A stretch of DNA of 64,000 nucleotides from Brevibacillus composti (GCF_016406105.1 NZ_CP066308.1:4376501-4440500); one strand, 5' to 3'. Positions 45,673 through 57,378 are shown, counted from the stretch's first letter. The notes: generated by a model not told the origin, from the letters alone. Numbers and translations: made by a program.

Positions 45673-47516
45673 CCCGCTGTCCCTCCTCTGTAGAACGGCA
45701 CCCAAAACGTAACGGTGGTCCCCTGATTCACTTCGCTCTCAATATCGATCTCGGCTCCATGGGCCTCAACCAGCTCGCGGGCAATCGCAAGACCCAGTCC
45801 GGTTCCTCCCTGGCCGCGCGAACGCGCTTTGTCCACCCGATAGAACCGCTCGAAAATCCGCTTCAAATCGCGCTTGGGAATGCCGATTCCCGTATCCGTG
45901 ATCGAGATATACAGACGTTTCAGATGACGATTGGCCTGCGCCATCAACACGACCGAGCCTCCCTCTGGGGTATACTTGACCGCATTGGACAGTAAATTAT
46001 CCAGGACCTGGTTGATCGCATCCCGGTCGACATAGATCGGTGGGAGATTTTCCGCCACTTCCAGGCGGAGCTGGACCCCCTGCTGTTCGCCAAACATGGA
46101 GAAGCGATCCGCCGCATAGCGCAGCAGCTGATTGGCATCCGTCTCCACGTACCTGAGATGGATGCCTTGCGAATCGAAACGCGAGAGCTGGAGCAGGTCA
46201 TTGACCAGACGAATCATCCGCTCCGTCTCCGACATGGTCACCTTTAAAAAGCGGTTGGAGAGCTCCGGGTCCTGGGCAGCGCCATCCAGCAATGCCTCCA
46301 CATAGCTTTTAACAGTTGTCAGCGGTGTCCGCAGCTCGTGCGAAACATTAGCCACGAACTCCTTGCGCTGCTGGTCCAGCCGCTGCTGCTCCGTCACGTC
46401 CTGCAGCACCGTGATGATGCCGCCCCGCTTTCCGCTGTCGTGCTGGAGCGGGGTGAAGGTCACACGCAAGATCAGCACTTCGCGATGCGGCAGCATCATC
46501 TCGATAATCAGCGGCTCCACCTGAGCGTGGAGCGGCATTTCCTCCTCCGGCGGCAAGCGGAGAAGATCGTACAGCGTCAGTTCCTTGTCCGCGCATTCAC
46601 CCATGGTAACCTGGAGCATCTCTTCGGCGGCGCGGTTCATCAGCATGATCTGTCCGTCCCGATTGGAGGCGACCACGCCGTCAGACATGTTCCGCAGGAT
46701 CCCCGCCAGTTTTTCCCGCTCTTCTTCCTGCTGCATGATCGCTTCCTTCAGCCGGAGCGTCATATGGTTAAAGGCCATCCCGAGCTGGCCGATTTCATCA
46801 TCACTATATACTCTTACATTTCTATTGAAATCTCCGTCAGAAACGGCGCGAGCCTGGCGTGTCATCTCCTTGACCGGCGTCGTGATCGTCCGAGCCAGGA
46901 CCACGCCCAGCGCGGCTGTCAATATCAGCGCGATCATCGTCCCCGAGGCCAGAATTCCGTTCATCTTGCGAATCGTCGTATAGGTCCCCTCCATCGAGGC
47001 GGCCATATAGACGGCACCGTAGACGATATTGTCGCCTTTGACGGGCAGTACGAGGATTTTGACCCGGTCTCCGGTGCGGGGATCGATTCGGGTCGATTCG
47101 CTGCGCGTCCCCAGGAGGGCAATCGTCACCTCTGGCTGGGAATTGCGCTGGCCGATCGTCCGCTTGTCTTCGGTCGTGCTAATGACCGTTCCATTTGAAT
47201 CGATGACCCTCACATTGGCGCCATTCAGCTTGACCAAGTGGGTGATCAGGTTGTCGATGCCTTGGCGTACTTCTTCGGGGCTTTGCTCCTTGCCTTCGTT
47301 TGGCCGCAAGTACCCCTGCGACAGTGTGGCCAACAGGCTCGCCTGCGCGTTCAGCGTTTCGGAAAAATTGTTCAGATAGTAGCTCTCTACTTCCCGGGCG
47401 AAGTACGCGCCAATAAACTGCATCGCCATCAGGATCAGCAGCATGTAGATCACAACCATTTTCCACTGAACCGTTTTGAACAGGCGAAACACGCGAAACA
47501 GAGGGATTGACCTCAT
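45669..47516 (-). CDS. walK: Essential sensor histidine kinase WalK
   Basis: The 615-residue kinase has membrane helix 1 ([19 protein letters not shown]), an extracellular PAS-like domain (about 35-180), membrane helix 2 ([18 protein letters not shown]), HAMP, a cytoplasmic PAS (about 265-375), the H-box [14 protein letters not shown] (His about 393) and an ATPase domain with N box [10 protein letters not shown] and G boxes DTGIGIP and GGTGLGLA. It senses lipid II and wall status and phosphorylates WalR. The start overlaps the walR stop by four bases. It is complete and typical in length. Confidence 0.95.
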   Translation of the reverse strand: MRSIPLFRVFRLFKTVQWKMVVIYMLLILMAMQFIGAYFAREVESYYLNNFSETLNAQASLLATLSQGYLRPNEGKEQSPEEVRQGIDNLITHLVKLNGANVRVIDSNGTVISTTEDKRTIGQRNSQPEVTIALLGTRSESTRIDPRTGDRVKILVLPVKGDNIVYGAVYMAASMEGTYTTIRKMNGILASGTMIALILTAALGVVLARTITTPVKEMTRQARAVSDGDFNRNVRVYSDDEIGQLGMAFNHMTLRLKEAIMQQEEEREKLAGILRNMSDGVVASNRDGQIMLMNRAAEEMLQVTMGECADKELTLYDLLRLPPEEEMPLHAQVEPLIIEMMLPHREVLILRVTFTPLQHDSGKRGGIITVLQDVTEQQRLDQQRKEFVANVSHELRTPLTTVKSYVEALLDGAAQDPELSNRFLKVTMSETERMIRLVNDLLQLSRFDSQGIHLRYVETDANQLLRYAADRFSMFGEQQGVQLRLEVAENLPPIYVDRDAINQVLDNLLSNAVKYTPEGGSVVLMAQANRHLKRLYISITDTGIGIPKRDLKRIFERFYRVDKARSRGQGGTGLGLAIARELVEAHGAEIDIESEVNQGTTVTFWVPFYRGGTAG

Positions 47517-48214
47517 CCCAGATTGCCTCCCGGGTTGCGCATGGTGTAGCCGAGTCCCCGTCTCGTGATAATGTACCGGGGTTGACTCGGATCGTCTTCG
47601 ATTTTTTCACGCAGGCGCCGAATCGTCACGTCCACCGTACGTACATCTCCGAAGTAGTCAAAGCCCCAGACAGATTGCAGCAGATGCTCACGCGTCAGCA
47701 CCTGCCCCTGGTGACGAGCCAGATAGACCAAAAGTTCAAATTCCCGGTGAGTCAGATCGAGCTGCTCCCCCGCCTTTTCAATCGTATACGACTGGGTGTC
47801 GATCTCCAGTTCATGGATCCGCAGCACGTGATTTTCTTGTTCCTCGCTCTTCGGCTGTTGGCGGCGCAGCTGCGCTTTGACGCGGGCTACCAGTTCCCTG
47901 GCACTGAAAGGTTTGGTGACGTAATCGTCCGCCCCGAGCTCTAGCCCCAGCACCTTGTCCACTTCCGAGTCTTTTGCGGTGAGCATGATGATCGGCACAT
48001 CGCAGGTCTGTCGTACGGAACGGCAGACGTCCATGCCGTCCCGTCCGGGGAGCATCACATCCAGCAGGATCAAATCCGGCTTTTCCTCCTGAACGAGCAG
48101 AAGAGCCTCTTCCCCGTCGTAGGCACAGACGACCTGGTACCCTTCTTTTTCAAAGGTAAATTTCAAAATATCGGCAATCGGTTTTTCGTCGTCTACTACC
48201 AGGAGTTTTGCCAT
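47513..48214 (-). CDS. walR: Essential response regulator WalR
   Basis: The 233-residue OmpR-type regulator has a receiver domain with LLVVDDEKP, phosphoacceptor Asp in [10 protein letters not shown] (about residue 53) and Lys in VTKPFSARE, followed by a winged helix ([35 protein letters not shown]). It controls autolysin and wall-metabolism genes. I start it at ATG 48,214 behind GGGGGAGAG and drop 15 upstream codons. It heads the walRKHIJ-htrA operon; its promoter must lie in 48,215-48,365 but was not identified. Confidence 0.95.
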   Translation of the reverse strand: MAKLLVVDDEKPIADILKFTFEKEGYQVVCAYDGEEALLLVQEEKPDLILLDVMLPGRDGMDVCRSVRQTCDVPIIMLTAKDSEVDKVLGLELGADDYVTKPFSARELVARVKAQLRRQQPKSEEQENHVLRIHELEIDTQSYTIEKAGEQLDLTHREFELLVYLARHQGQVLTREHLLQSVWGFDYFGDVRTVDVTIRRLREKIEDDPSQPRYIITRRGLGYTMRNPGGNLG

Positions 48215-48367
48215 CTCGCTCTCCCCCTTCTGTATCGTAATGGATTCCACTTGATCCATGAGATATCCTTCACAGCGCTACCAGCCCGGTCAGCGCCGCA
48301 GTTTTACGAGACACACCTCCTCTTATTGTAACAGACAGCTTCGCTCGGCGCTCCCTCCCGCAAGCAG

Positions 48368-48402
48368 AAAAAGGGCCCTCTCTGCGGGAGAGAAGCCCTT
48401 TG
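48368..48402 (-). terminator. Terminator of the M23 peptidase gene
   Basis: On the minus strand AAAGGGC-TTCTCTC pairs with GAGAGGGCCCTTT and TTTTC follows, which separates this gene from walR. Confidence 0.8.
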
Positions 48403-48427
48403 GATAAATTTGCTTACACTTTTCTGT

Positions 48428-49924
48428 TTATTTAAGGAAACGAATCGGGTTCTGGGCTCGTCCATTCTGTAAGACCTCAAAATGCAGGTGAACACCCGTC
48501 GATTGTCCGGTAGACCCCATGACGCCGATGGTTTTGCCTTGCGCGACCACATCGCCCACTTTGACGCTGATGGAGCGGAGATGGCCATAACGCGTCTGCA
48601 TGCCATTGCCATGGTCGATCAAGACGGATTTGCCGTAGTTGCCGTCCCATCCGGCGGAGATGACCCGTCCGTTGTCTGCCGCCCGTACGGCGCCAGATCC
48701 GGCAATATCGATCCCCTTGTGGAGACGTCCCCACCTCATGCCGAAGCCGCTGCTGATGCTTCCTCTTGCCGGCCAAGCCAGACGGCCTGTCCCACGCGAT
48801 GGAATCACTTTCGTGCCTCGTTCGACGATTTTGACCAGAGGCTGGCTGTCTACCTGCTGATCCAGTACTTTTCGCTCGACCACTTGTCCATTTTCTTTAA
48901 TGACCAGATAGCGGACCGTTTTGCTGCCTTCTTTCCCTTCTTGGACGACCTTGGTTTCCCCTTTTGGCAGCTTGTCGTTGTTTTGGAATTGCGTGGTGTA
49001 CGGAATCGATTCTTTTTGCGTAACCTCTTCCTTCACCTGGACGGTTACCAGCGGACGCAATGCCGTCACATTGATTTGCTGCCCCAGTTGAAGCACCGTA
49101 TTTTCGGTAATGCCAGGGTTGTTGGCATAAATGTCTTTTGAAGTGATACCGTATTTCTTGGCGATGCAGCCGACGCAGTCACCCTCGACGACGGTATGGA
49201 TGACTTCCTTGAAAGTCCCTTTGGACAACAGCTCCTCCAGCTTGTCCACTGGCAAGACCTGTGCGGCTGTCACCGAATCATTCTCCAGCTTTACCTCTTC
49301 CTTGATCGCCACTTCCACCGCAGGCGCTGCTTTCGGCTGTCCGATTGACGCCGCGGAGACCGTCAGCTTTTTCCCTTGATCTTGCGGGATGCCGGAGAAT
49401 TTCTCCTTCACGATGTTCAAAGCCTTCTCGGCCGCCTCTTTGTTTTCGGCATAGCCGACCACTTTTCCATCCACGACCAATTTGACAGCCTCGACTTTGA
49501 TGTCGGCTACTTCCGACAGTGCTTTGAGAGCTGCCTCGTTATCAAATTTTGCCTTGTATTCGGTTTCTTCCGTAAACGTTATGTAGTCAGACATGGTCAG
49601 GTTGAGGCCGTGCTTTGCCTTTTCCTCTTCCAACTTTGCCTGTGTCCAGGAATGGATCACCTGCGGATCGCTCACGACTCCGATCTCTTGCCCATTCACC
49701 GCGACGTGATAAACGGTAATGATGTTGCTCTTGTAGTAATAGTTGGCCGATGCCCCGATCGCTGCCGTCAGCAGCAATCCTGCCGCAATCGTAAGGGTTT
49801 GCTTTTTGTTAGTACGGACAAACGTGCTTGCTCGCTCGACCGCGTATTTCGCAGCTCGGCTGCTTCTCTCGACAAACTGCTTTGTCTGATTTTGCAGCTT
49901 GGCCATCCAATCGGCCTTTTGCAT
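48428..49924 (-). CDS. LysM-G5-M23 cell-wall endopeptidase
   Basis: The 498-residue exported protein has a basic start and a membrane/signal segment (TLTIAAGLLLTAAIGASANYY, about 46-66), a region of mixed repeats, LysM (about 240-287, HTVVEGDCVGCIAKKYGIT), G5 (about 292-370) and an M23 peptidase domain with HKGIDIAGSG and HLHFEV as zinc ligands. M23 enzymes cut peptidoglycan cross-bridges; LysM and G5 bind the wall. The cysteine pair GDCVGC inside LysM is unusual. The start is ATG 49,924 behind AGGAGGG. Its place directly upstream of walR suggests WalR control, but I found no convincing WalR box. Confidence 0.92.
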   Translation of the reverse strand: MQKADWMAKLQNQTKQFVERSSRAAKYAVERASTFVRTNKKQTLTIAAGLLLTAAIGASANYYYKSNIITVYHVAVNGQEIGVVSDPQVIHSWTQAKLEEEKAKHGLNLTMSDYITFTEETEYKAKFDNEAALKALSEVADIKVEAVKLVVDGKVVGYAENKEAAEKALNIVKEKFSGIPQDQGKKLTVSAASIGQPKAAPAVEVAIKEEVKLENDSVTAAQVLPVDKLEELLSKGTFKEVIHTVVEGDCVGCIAKKYGITSKDIYANNPGITENTVLQLGQQINVTALRPLVTVQVKEEVTQKESIPYTTQFQNNDKLPKGETKVVQEGKEGSKTVRYLVIKENGQVVERKVLDQQVDSQPLVKIVERGTKVIPSRGTGRLAWPARGSISSGFGMRWGRLHKGIDIAGSGAVRAADNGRVISAGWDGNYGKSVLIDHGNGMQTRYGHLRSISVKVGDVVAQGKTIGVMGSTGQSTGVHLHFEVLQNGRAQNPIRFLK

Positions 49925-50193
49925 ACCTTGTCCCTCCTGAAAACAGATACATCTCCTTCACGAACGTAACTATTTGGAATTTTTGTACATATTTGTTAGG
50001 TCGAAATTACCACATATTCGTTTCCAATTATCTACCATATTGCCTAAAGAAAGCAACTATGTCGACTTTACCACAAAAATACCGACACCATCAAGTGTAA
50101 AATACCGTCGAATAGATTTTTGCCTTTTGCCCCATAATAGGTACACACTATCTGGAAGTTTTTATCATCAGGGACGAGAGGAGCAGAGAAATC

Positions 50194-50562
50194 TTGAAGG
50201 AACGGAATATTTTAGCCGGTTTTCAGACAGTCGAGGCAGCCGAAAAGGCAGCCAACTCGCTTCGTCAGGCGGGCTTCGACACGATTCAGATTGCGCATAT
50301 CGGCCAGTATCCGGGTGATGGCATCGAACAGATCACCAATCCCGTAACAGGAGAGATTCCGAGTCTGGCCGCCCTTACCGAAGCCGGCGATTTTCCCACA
50401 GGACGGGATGCCAGCGTCCTCGCTGCCGCTGGACCGGACGCCAGCGGCATGGCTGATCGCGGCGATGTCGGTTTGGGCAATATTTTGCTTACAGCGGTCG
50501 TTCCGGAGAATAGAGGCGACGAAGCCGTGCAGATTATTAGATCCCACGGCGGCGAGATTTAG
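50194..50562 (+). CDS. Small hypothetical protein with ferredoxin-like halves
   Basis: The 122-residue protein begins at TTG 50,194 (AGGAG ten bases upstream). Its N-terminal part, ILAGFQTVEAAEKAANSLRQ with AGFDTIQIAHIG, and the C-terminal part, GNILLTAVVPENRGDEAVQI, look like the two halves of a ferredoxin-like fold, as in heat-stress proteins of the YflT type. The middle is a glycine- and alanine-rich loop. I recognise similar unnamed Brevibacillus-type proteins but no function. It is a single gene between the M23 peptidase and the Sm-like gene, with a terminator behind it. Confidence 0.7.
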   Translation: MKERNILAGFQTVEAAEKAANSLRQAGFDTIQIAHIGQYPGDGIEQITNPVTGEIPSLAALTEAGDFPTGRDASVLAAAGPDASGMADRGDVGLGNILLTAVVPENRGDEAVQIIRSHGGEI

Positions 50563-50580
50563 CAGCAGGGACAAAACACA

Positions 50581-50611
50581 AGCCACCTGCCCCGTAGAGG
50601 GATAGGTGGCT
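50581..50611. terminator. Terminator of the 122-aa gene
   Basis: AGCCACCT pairs with AGGTGGCT. The T-run is weak on both sides; it also faces the convergent Sm-like gene. Confidence 0.6.
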
Positions 50612-50633
50612 ATTTGCCATTTTGCATGGGAAG

Positions 50634-50837
50634 TCACACCTCGACCATCGACGTGATATCCTTGACGGCCAGGCGGCGGATGGTCGTCTTCCCGGCGTCC
50701 TTTCTTTTGTACGTCGTAATAAAGCAAAGATAGCCGTTGTCAAAATGAGTCATGGTTCCTTTGATGACGACACCGTTAAACATCTTCACCTGAACGTTCT
50801 TGCCCAGAAGCTTCATCGCCTTCTGATCAAAACCCAT
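50634..50837 (-). CDS. Small Sm-like (LSm fold) protein
   Basis: The 67-residue product contains GKNVQVKMFNGVVIKGTMTH followed by FDNGYLCF, which follows the Sm1 pattern GK-V-V-L-NG----G-L---D--LNL. It ends with a strand (VKDITSMVEV) like Sm2. This suggests an Hfq/LSm-type beta-barrel that may bind RNA. Three ATG codons stand in tandem; I take the third, eight bases from GAGGTGG, although the second is possible. It lies downstream of purA behind that gene's terminator. I have no assigned function for it. Confidence 0.65.
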   Translation of the reverse strand: MGFDQKAMKLLGKNVQVKMFNGVVIKGTMTHFDNGYLCFITTYKRKDAGKTTIRRLAVKDITSMVEV

Positions 50838-50986
50838 CATCATGACCACCTCATTTTTCTTGGTATGCCATACCATATGCCCAGATGATCTCTTTTCGTG
50901 TCTGTCCGGTGCGAAAAAAGTTTTGCCGGCTTTTCCCCTTTGTTTGAACCGATGGCTGTTGTCGCTACTGATCCGCTCCACAGCGA

Positions 50987-51017
50987 TTAAAAAACCCCCG
51001 TCATAGGGACGGGGGTT
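50987..51017 (-). terminator. Terminator of purA
   Basis: On the minus strand AACCCCCGTC pairs with GACGGGGGTT across CCTAT, followed by TTTTAATCG. Confidence 0.85.
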
Positions 51018-51098
51018 AGGCTGCATAACCGTTGCCAGCCTGTTCTATAAGTGATCGCTCTCTAAGGCCTTAGAGCCAACACATACTCTTTCCTGCGA

Positions 51099-52415
<1,317 letters not shown>

Positions 52416-52437
52416 TTATTGGGCCTGAAACAATCTA

Positions 52438-52466
52438 AGTGTACTAAACCAGCCCAAGTCTGTCAA
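52438..52466 (-). promoter_or_regulatory. SigA promoter of purA
   Basis: On the minus strand a perfect TTGACA and TACACT are separated by 17 bases, about 55 bases before the ATG. Confidence 0.8.
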
Positions 52467-52467
52467 T

Positions 52468-52516
52468 GAAAATACGAACGTTAACAATTTGTCAAGTTAA
52501 TACGTTCGGTATTTTC
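52468..52516. promoter_or_regulatory. Pair of inverted PurR boxes upstream of purA
   Basis: AAAATACGAACGTTA (plus strand) and, inverted, AATACCGAACGTAT (minus strand) both match the PurBox AWWWCCGAACWWT closely. About 20 bases separate them and they lie just upstream of the purA -35. In Bacillus such pairs bind PurR, which is released by PRPP. Confidence 0.7.
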
Positions 52517-52521
52517 ATAAT

Positions 52522-52549
52522 AGAAAAAAAGCCGGATACGGTTCCGGCT
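52522..52549 (-). terminator. Terminator of the dnaB transcript
   Basis: On the minus strand AGCCGGAACCGTATCCGGCT is followed by seven T. Confidence 0.85.
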
Positions 52550-52582
52550 CTTCTGGCAAAAACGGTAAAATATGCTGCTTCA

Positions 52583-53932
52583 TCATCCTGCCGCATCGCG
52601 ATAACGGTTGTCCAAACTGACAAATTTGTTATATTCCTTCAAAAACGCCAGCTCCACCGTTCCGGTCGGGCCGTTACGCTGCTTAGCAATGATGATTTCG
52701 ATCACGTTTTTGTTCTCGGTTTCCTTGTCGTAATAGTCGTCCCGATACAGAAACGCGACAATATCGGCATCCTGCTCAATCGAGCCGGACTCACGAATAT
52801 CCGACATCATCGGCCGCTTGTCCTGGCGCTGCTCCACGGAGCGGCTGAGCTGGGACAGAGCGATGACCGGCACATTCAGCTCCCTGGCAATTCCCTTCAG
52901 CGTTCGGGAGATTTCCGATACCTCCTGCTGGCGGTTGTCGCCCTTGCCGCGCCCGTGGATCAGCTGCAGGTAGTCGATCAGGATCATCCCGAGGCCGCGT
53001 TCGGCCTGGAGGCGCCGGCACTTGGCACGGATGTCCTGGACGGTGACGCCCGGCGTATCGTCGATGTAGATCGGCGCTTTGGCCAGCGTCCCAATCGCCA
53101 TCGTCAGCTTTTGCCAGTCATCCTCCTCCAGCCAGCCGGAACGCATGCGGGAGGCGTCCAGATTGCCCTCCGCACAAATCATCCGCTGCACCAGCTGGGA
53201 AGCCGCCATCTCCAGTGAGAAAATCGCGACGGTCTCTCCTGCGCGTGCCGCCACATTCTGGGCGACATTCAGCGCGAAAGCCGTCTTCCCTACAGAGGGG
53301 CGGGCTGCCAGGATGATCAGGTCGCTTCGTTGAAAACCGGCGGTCATCTTGTCCAAATCGGGGTATCCGGATGGAATGCCGGTGACATCTCCGCGCCGCT
53401 GGCTGAGAAACTCAATCCGTTCATAGGTCTCCAACAGGACGTCGCGAATCGGCGTAAATCCGCCGCTGTTCCGGTTCTGGGCGATCTCCAGGATGTATTT
53501 CTCCGCATCGGCGATGATCTCCCCGACTTCGTCCTCACGGGAATATCCGTCGTTGGCGATTTTGGTCGCCGTCAAAATCAATCGCCGCAGGAGAGACTTC
53601 TCCTCGACGATTTTCGCGTAGTATTCGATGTTGGCTGCGGTGGGAACCGAGCTGGCAATCTCCGTGAGATAAGGAACGCCGCCCACTTCATCCAGCAGCT
53701 TGTGATCCTGCAGCTCTGCGGTCACCGTGACCAGGTCGACCGGCTCCCCTTTGTCGTAGAGGTCCTGCATGGTTTTGAAAATCCGCTGATGGGCGGTTTT
53801 GTAAAAATCTTCGGGTCGAAGGATTTCGATTGCCGTGATGAGAGCTTCCTTCGATAAGAACACGGCCCCCAAAACTGACTGCTCCGCTTCGTTGTTTTGC
53901 GGCGGCACACGGTCCAAAAACAGGTCGCTCAC
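52583..53932 (-). CDS. dnaB: Replicative DNA helicase DnaB
   Basis: The 449-residue hexameric helicase unwinds DNA at the fork and recruits primase. The N-terminal domain (LFLDRVPPQNNEAEQSVLGA) and the RecA-like C-terminal domain with Walker A ARPSVGKTAFALN (about 211) and Walker B MILIDYLQLI (about 315) are both present, with no intein. The protein is called DnaC in Bacillus subtilis nomenclature. It follows rplI by 36 bases. Confidence 0.96.
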   Translation of the reverse strand: MSDLFLDRVPPQNNEAEQSVLGAVFLSKEALITAIEILRPEDFYKTAHQRIFKTMQDLYDKGEPVDLVTVTAELQDHKLLDEVGGVPYLTEIASSVPTAANIEYYAKIVEEKSLLRRLILTATKIANDGYSREDEVGEIIADAEKYILEIAQNRNSGGFTPIRDVLLETYERIEFLSQRRGDVTGIPSGYPDLDKMTAGFQRSDLIILAARPSVGKTAFALNVAQNVAARAGETVAIFSLEMAASQLVQRMICAEGNLDASRMRSGWLEEDDWQKLTMAIGTLAKAPIYIDDTPGVTVQDIRAKCRRLQAERGLGMILIDYLQLIHGRGKGDNRQQEVSEISRTLKGIARELNVPVIALSQLSRSVEQRQDKRPMMSDIRESGSIEQDADIVAFLYRDDYYDKETENKNVIEIIIAKQRNGPTGTVELAFLKEYNKFVSLDNRYRDAAG

Positions 53933-53968
53933 GTCACACCCCTCACTTATCTCGTATTCTCGCCGTTA

Positions 53969-54415
53969 TTATTTCTCTTCCACGACATGCACTTTCAGTG
54001 TAGCGGTCACTTCATTATGAAGCTTCACTTTGACTTGGGTCACACCCAGCGCGCGGATCGCTTCCATCTCCAGCTTGCGTTTGTCCAGCTTGATTTGGAA
54101 CTGATCTTCCAGCGCCTGCGCGACTTGCTTGCTGGAGATGGCTCCGAACAATCGTCCGCCGTCTCCCGCTTTCCCCGCTACCTTTACGGTGATTTCATTG
54201 ATCGTCTCAGCCAGCTTTTCCGCATCGAGCTTTTCCTGCTCTTTGCGCTTGGCCTCGCTGCGCTGCTGGGCATCCAGCGTTTTCATATTGGCTTCGGTAG
54301 CTTCTTTTACCAATCCCCGCGGCAGCAAGAAATTGCGTACGTAGCCTTCCGAGAGATCTTTGACTTCTCCCTTTTTGCCTTGCCCCTTTACATCCTTCAG
54401 AAAAATTACTTTCAT
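53969..54415 (-). CDS. rplI: 50S ribosomal protein L9
   Basis: The 148-residue protein starts [20 protein letters not shown] and carries the L9 signature of the N-terminal RNA-binding domain, followed by the long connecting helix and C-terminal domain. It binds 23S rRNA domain V at the base of the L1 stalk. It lies 29 bases after gdpP. Confidence 0.97.
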   Translation of the reverse strand: MKVIFLKDVKGQGKKGEVKDLSEGYVRNFLLPRGLVKEATEANMKTLDAQQRSEAKRKEQEKLDAEKLAETINEITVKVAGKAGDGGRLFGAISSKQVAQALEDQFQIKLDKRKLEMEAIRALGVTQVKVKLHNEVTATLKVHVVEEK

Positions 54416-54444
54416 GAAACATTCCTCCTCTGTCAGACAGCAGC

Positions 54445-56382
54445 TTAGACGACTTCGTCAATCGCTTCTTTCAATCGTCTGACTGCCTCTTTTAAGGATA
54501 CTCCCTCCATCTGGTTGGCTGCGGCTGTCAAATGGCCGCCTCCGCCCAGATGCTCCATGATCGATTGAACATTGATGTCCCCGAGTGAACGGGCACTGAT
54601 CAGTACCGTATCGTCCGCTCTTCTGGCGACGACAAAGGCGGCTTGGATGCCCGACAGCGTCAACAATTGCTCCGCCGCTTGAGCCACCTGCACCTGTGTG
54701 AACTCTTCCTGCGGATCGCCGACGGCAATCGCCATATTGTCCCGGTACTTCTCGGTATTCATGATGACCCGAGCCCGCTTCACATACTGGTTCAGGTCTT
54801 CTTTCAAGAGACGCTGCACGGCTGCTGTATCCGCACCGTTCCGACGAAGGAACGAGGCCGCTTCAAATGTGCGCGAGCCTGTGCGAAACGCAAAGCTTTT
54901 GGTATCCACCACGATTCCGGCCAGCAGCGCGGTCGCGATCAGGCTGTCGATGTTCAAGCGTTCGCTCTGGTATTGCAAGAGCTCGGTCACCAGTTCAGAC
55001 GTGGAGGAAGCATACGGCTCCAGATAGAGGAGCACCGGCTCGATGAACTCCTCCGAGCGTCTGTGGTGGTCGATCACCACGATACGGCTGGTCTCCTCGA
55101 GCAGCCGCGGCTCGATGACCAGGGACGGCCGATGCGTATCGACGACTACGAGCAGGGTGCGCCCGGTAATCAGACGAATGGCCTGTTCCGGCGTGATAAA
55201 GGCTTCCGCCAGCTCTTCGTGCGCATAGATTTCTTTCATCAAACGATCCACAGACGAATTTCCTTCGTCCATGACGATATAGGCATCTTTTTTGTGGAGT
55301 TGCACAGCTTTCAGTACGCCGAGCGACGCCCCGATGGAGTCCATATCCGGCTGCTTGTGCCCCATGACGATGACGTGCTCCGCTTCGTGGATCAGATCCC
55401 GCAGCGCATGGGCGATGACCCTCGCGCGGACCCGTGTCCGTTTTTCAACTGCATTGGATTTGCCGCCAAAAAAGGTCAGCTTGTTTCCAATCTTGACGGC
55501 CGCCTGGTCGCCGCCGCGGCCGAGGGCAATATCCAAGCTGGATTGCGCCATCTGCCCCAGCTCGATGTAGGAATTGGCCGCCGCTCCCGCCCCGATGCTC
55601 AGGGTGATCGGAATCTTGTTGTCCGCGGTCATCTCCCGCACCACATCGAGGATGTCAAAGCGGCTCTCTTCCAGTTTGTCGAGTGTCTCCCGCTCCATCA
55701 ACGCCAAAAATTTGTCCGCAGAGACGCGGCGCAAATAGATGCCGTGCCGGTTGGCCCATTCGGTAATCACGCCGGCCACACTCGTCGAAAGAAGGGTACG
55801 GCTCTGATCATCCATGACCTGACCGACCTCATCGAGATTGTCCAGATGTATGATGGCCAGCACCGCTTTTTCGCGATGGTAACGCAGCGTCAGCTCTTTG
55901 AAGTTGGTGATGTCCGTGAAGTAGAGCAATCTCTCTTCTCCCCGGACCAGCACTTCATAGGTGCGCTCGTTATACACAAATTCCAGTCTCTTCTGCTCCG
56001 GCTTCAGCGTCAACTGCGGAAAGACGTCGAGAAGATTTTTCCCGATCATCATCTCGTCACCGGACATATTGGTCATGAAGGGGTTTACCCACTCAATTAC
56101 TTTTTCTTCGTTGTATAGCAAGATCCCAATCGGCATTTCCTGAATGACGCCTTCGCCCGCTTTTTTGACCCGGTGCGTGACCGTGGCCAAGTACAGACGA
56201 AGATCCCGCTGGAAGCCTTTTTCAGCCTGCAGGACATAGATTACGAGCCCGATTAGGCAGATGACCCCGATCGCCCCGTACATCCAGTGATGAAGCGTCA
56301 AAATTCCCAGCAGCAACAAGCTAAAGGTAAGAGCCAAGACCATGTGCAGCCCGTACCATCGCTTTAACAGGAATTTGGGCAT
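54445..56382 (-). CDS. gdpP: c-di-AMP phosphodiesterase GdpP (YybT)
   Basis: The 645-residue membrane enzyme degrades c-di-AMP to pApA and so tunes potassium balance and wall stress. Two N-terminal membrane helices are followed by a PAS-like heme-binding domain (about 75-160), a degenerate GGDEF domain (about 175-300), and the DHH/DHHA1 catalytic part: [27 protein letters not shown] and [12 protein letters not shown]. All metal-binding residues are present. It lies four bases after yybS. Confidence 0.95.
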   Translation of the reverse strand: MPKFLLKRWYGLHMVLALTFSLLLLGILTLHHWMYGAIGVICLIGLVIYVLQAEKGFQRDLRLYLATVTHRVKKAGEGVIQEMPIGILLYNEEKVIEWVNPFMTNMSGDEMMIGKNLLDVFPQLTLKPEQKRLEFVYNERTYEVLVRGEERLLYFTDITNFKELTLRYHREKAVLAIIHLDNLDEVGQVMDDQSRTLLSTSVAGVITEWANRHGIYLRRVSADKFLALMERETLDKLEESRFDILDVVREMTADNKIPITLSIGAGAAANSYIELGQMAQSSLDIALGRGGDQAAVKIGNKLTFFGGKSNAVEKRTRVRARVIAHALRDLIHEAEHVIVMGHKQPDMDSIGASLGVLKAVQLHKKDAYIVMDEGNSSVDRLMKEIYAHEELAEAFITPEQAIRLITGRTLLVVVDTHRPSLVIEPRLLEETSRIVVIDHHRRSEEFIEPVLLYLEPYASSTSELVTELLQYQSERLNIDSLIATALLAGIVVDTKSFAFRTGSRTFEAASFLRRNGADTAAVQRLLKEDLNQYVKRARVIMNTEKYRDNMAIAVGDPQEEFTQVQVAQAAEQLLTLSGIQAAFVVARRADDTVLISARSLGDINVQSIMEHLGGGGHLTAAANQMEGVSLKEAVRRLKEAIDEVV

Positions 56383-56386
56383 TTCC

Positions 56387-57295
56387 TCAGCCCCTCTTCA
56401 CTCTTGTTTCCAGTCTCTTTCGCAAGTTTACTCCCAAATCAAATATGCCCAATAAGCTAAGTATAGTGGTTAGCGGAGGAAAAATAAATAGAGAGACAAT
56501 GAGCACAGGAGCCAATGCCTTCCTGTTGTACAAATGAATGGAAAAGAAGCAAAAGGCAAGTCCCTGCAAAGTCAAAATGACATCCAGCATCACCTTGACA
56601 TTCAGTACCGCGCTCGTCCAGAAGGTCCCTTCCAGGTCATTGCCCATGAAAAGCAGAGCCATCATGGAAATAAAATAGTAGTACAAAAGAGAGCGCGGAA
56701 AACTCCAATCCCGGAGCGGTGGCAGAGCCGGAACAGACAGTCTCATCCGTTTCCCCACGAGCCGGGATATGCCGTGCGTAATCCCGCTTTGTATAAAACT
56801 CATCATCACGAGAAAGGCTGGCATCCCCATTTTGACGAGTTGCATTCCCTGATCAAACTGCTCCTGCGGCATAAAGGGGGGCTTGTATTCCGCCGCCCGT
56901 TTCATCATCTCGTTCAAATCCAAGCCGAAGATGTACGTGGACAGGGCCAAAATCGCCACATAACCGAGGAAGACGACAGCAGCTCCCGCAGTGATTGCCG
57001 CAAGCGCCGACCCTCTTTTGGCGTACATCTGCCCCATGACGGCTCCCCAGAGAGCCACCGTCAATGCCATGAGAGCAGACACGATTCCTGTAAACACTCC
57101 GCCCAGGAATGCGAATACGACGACAATCCAGATCGTGGATGACATGGTTCTGCGCATTCCCAAGAGGACAAACGGCAAGGGCAAGAGCAGGCTCGTAACT
57201 ACGCCTGCTACTGTATATGTACTGACGAACAGCAGAACCAATGCAATTCCCAGTAATAGGGCGTTCTCCGCCAATTGTTTGGTTTTCGAAGGCAT
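56387..57295 (-). CDS. yybS: DUF2232 membrane protein YybS
   Basis: The 302-residue protein has about eight hydrophobic helices and begins KTKQLAENALLLGIALVLLF. It belongs to the DUF2232 (YybS) family, always found before gdpP in Bacillales. The fold resembles the S-components of ECF transporters, but no substrate is known. It is followed closely by gdpP and is preceded by the rpsR terminator, so its promoter should lie in the short gap at 57,300-57,375. Confidence 0.9.
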   Translation of the reverse strand: MPSKTKQLAENALLLGIALVLLFVSTYTVAGVVTSLLLPLPFVLLGMRRTMSSTIWIVVVFAFLGGVFTGIVSALMALTVALWGAVMGQMYAKRGSALAAITAGAAVVFLGYVAILALSTYIFGLDLNEMMKRAAEYKPPFMPQEQFDQGMQLVKMGMPAFLVMMSFIQSGITHGISRLVGKRMRLSVPALPPLRDWSFPRSLLYYYFISMMALLFMGNDLEGTFWTSAVLNVKVMLDVILTLQGLAFCFFSIHLYNRKALAPVLIVSLFIFPPLTTILSLLGIFDLGVNLRKRLETRVKRG

Positions 57296-57378
57296 GGCGA
57301 CACCTCTTCATGTATCTCGTCGTGATTCATTGCGTTGACTTTGCGAAAAGTTTACGGATAAAGGTTTATCGATATAGG

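Noticed and set aside
44260-45693. Plus-strand frame opposite walH
   Set aside because: Shadow frame without ribosome site; walH overlaps both neighbours on the minus strand as expected.
49925-50193. WalR binding site upstream of the M23 peptidase
   Set aside because: No pair of TGTWAH hexamers with five-base spacing was found, only scattered partial matches.
54643-56118. Plus-strand frame opposite gdpP
   Set aside because: Shadow of the DHH/DHHA1 phosphodiesterase gene.
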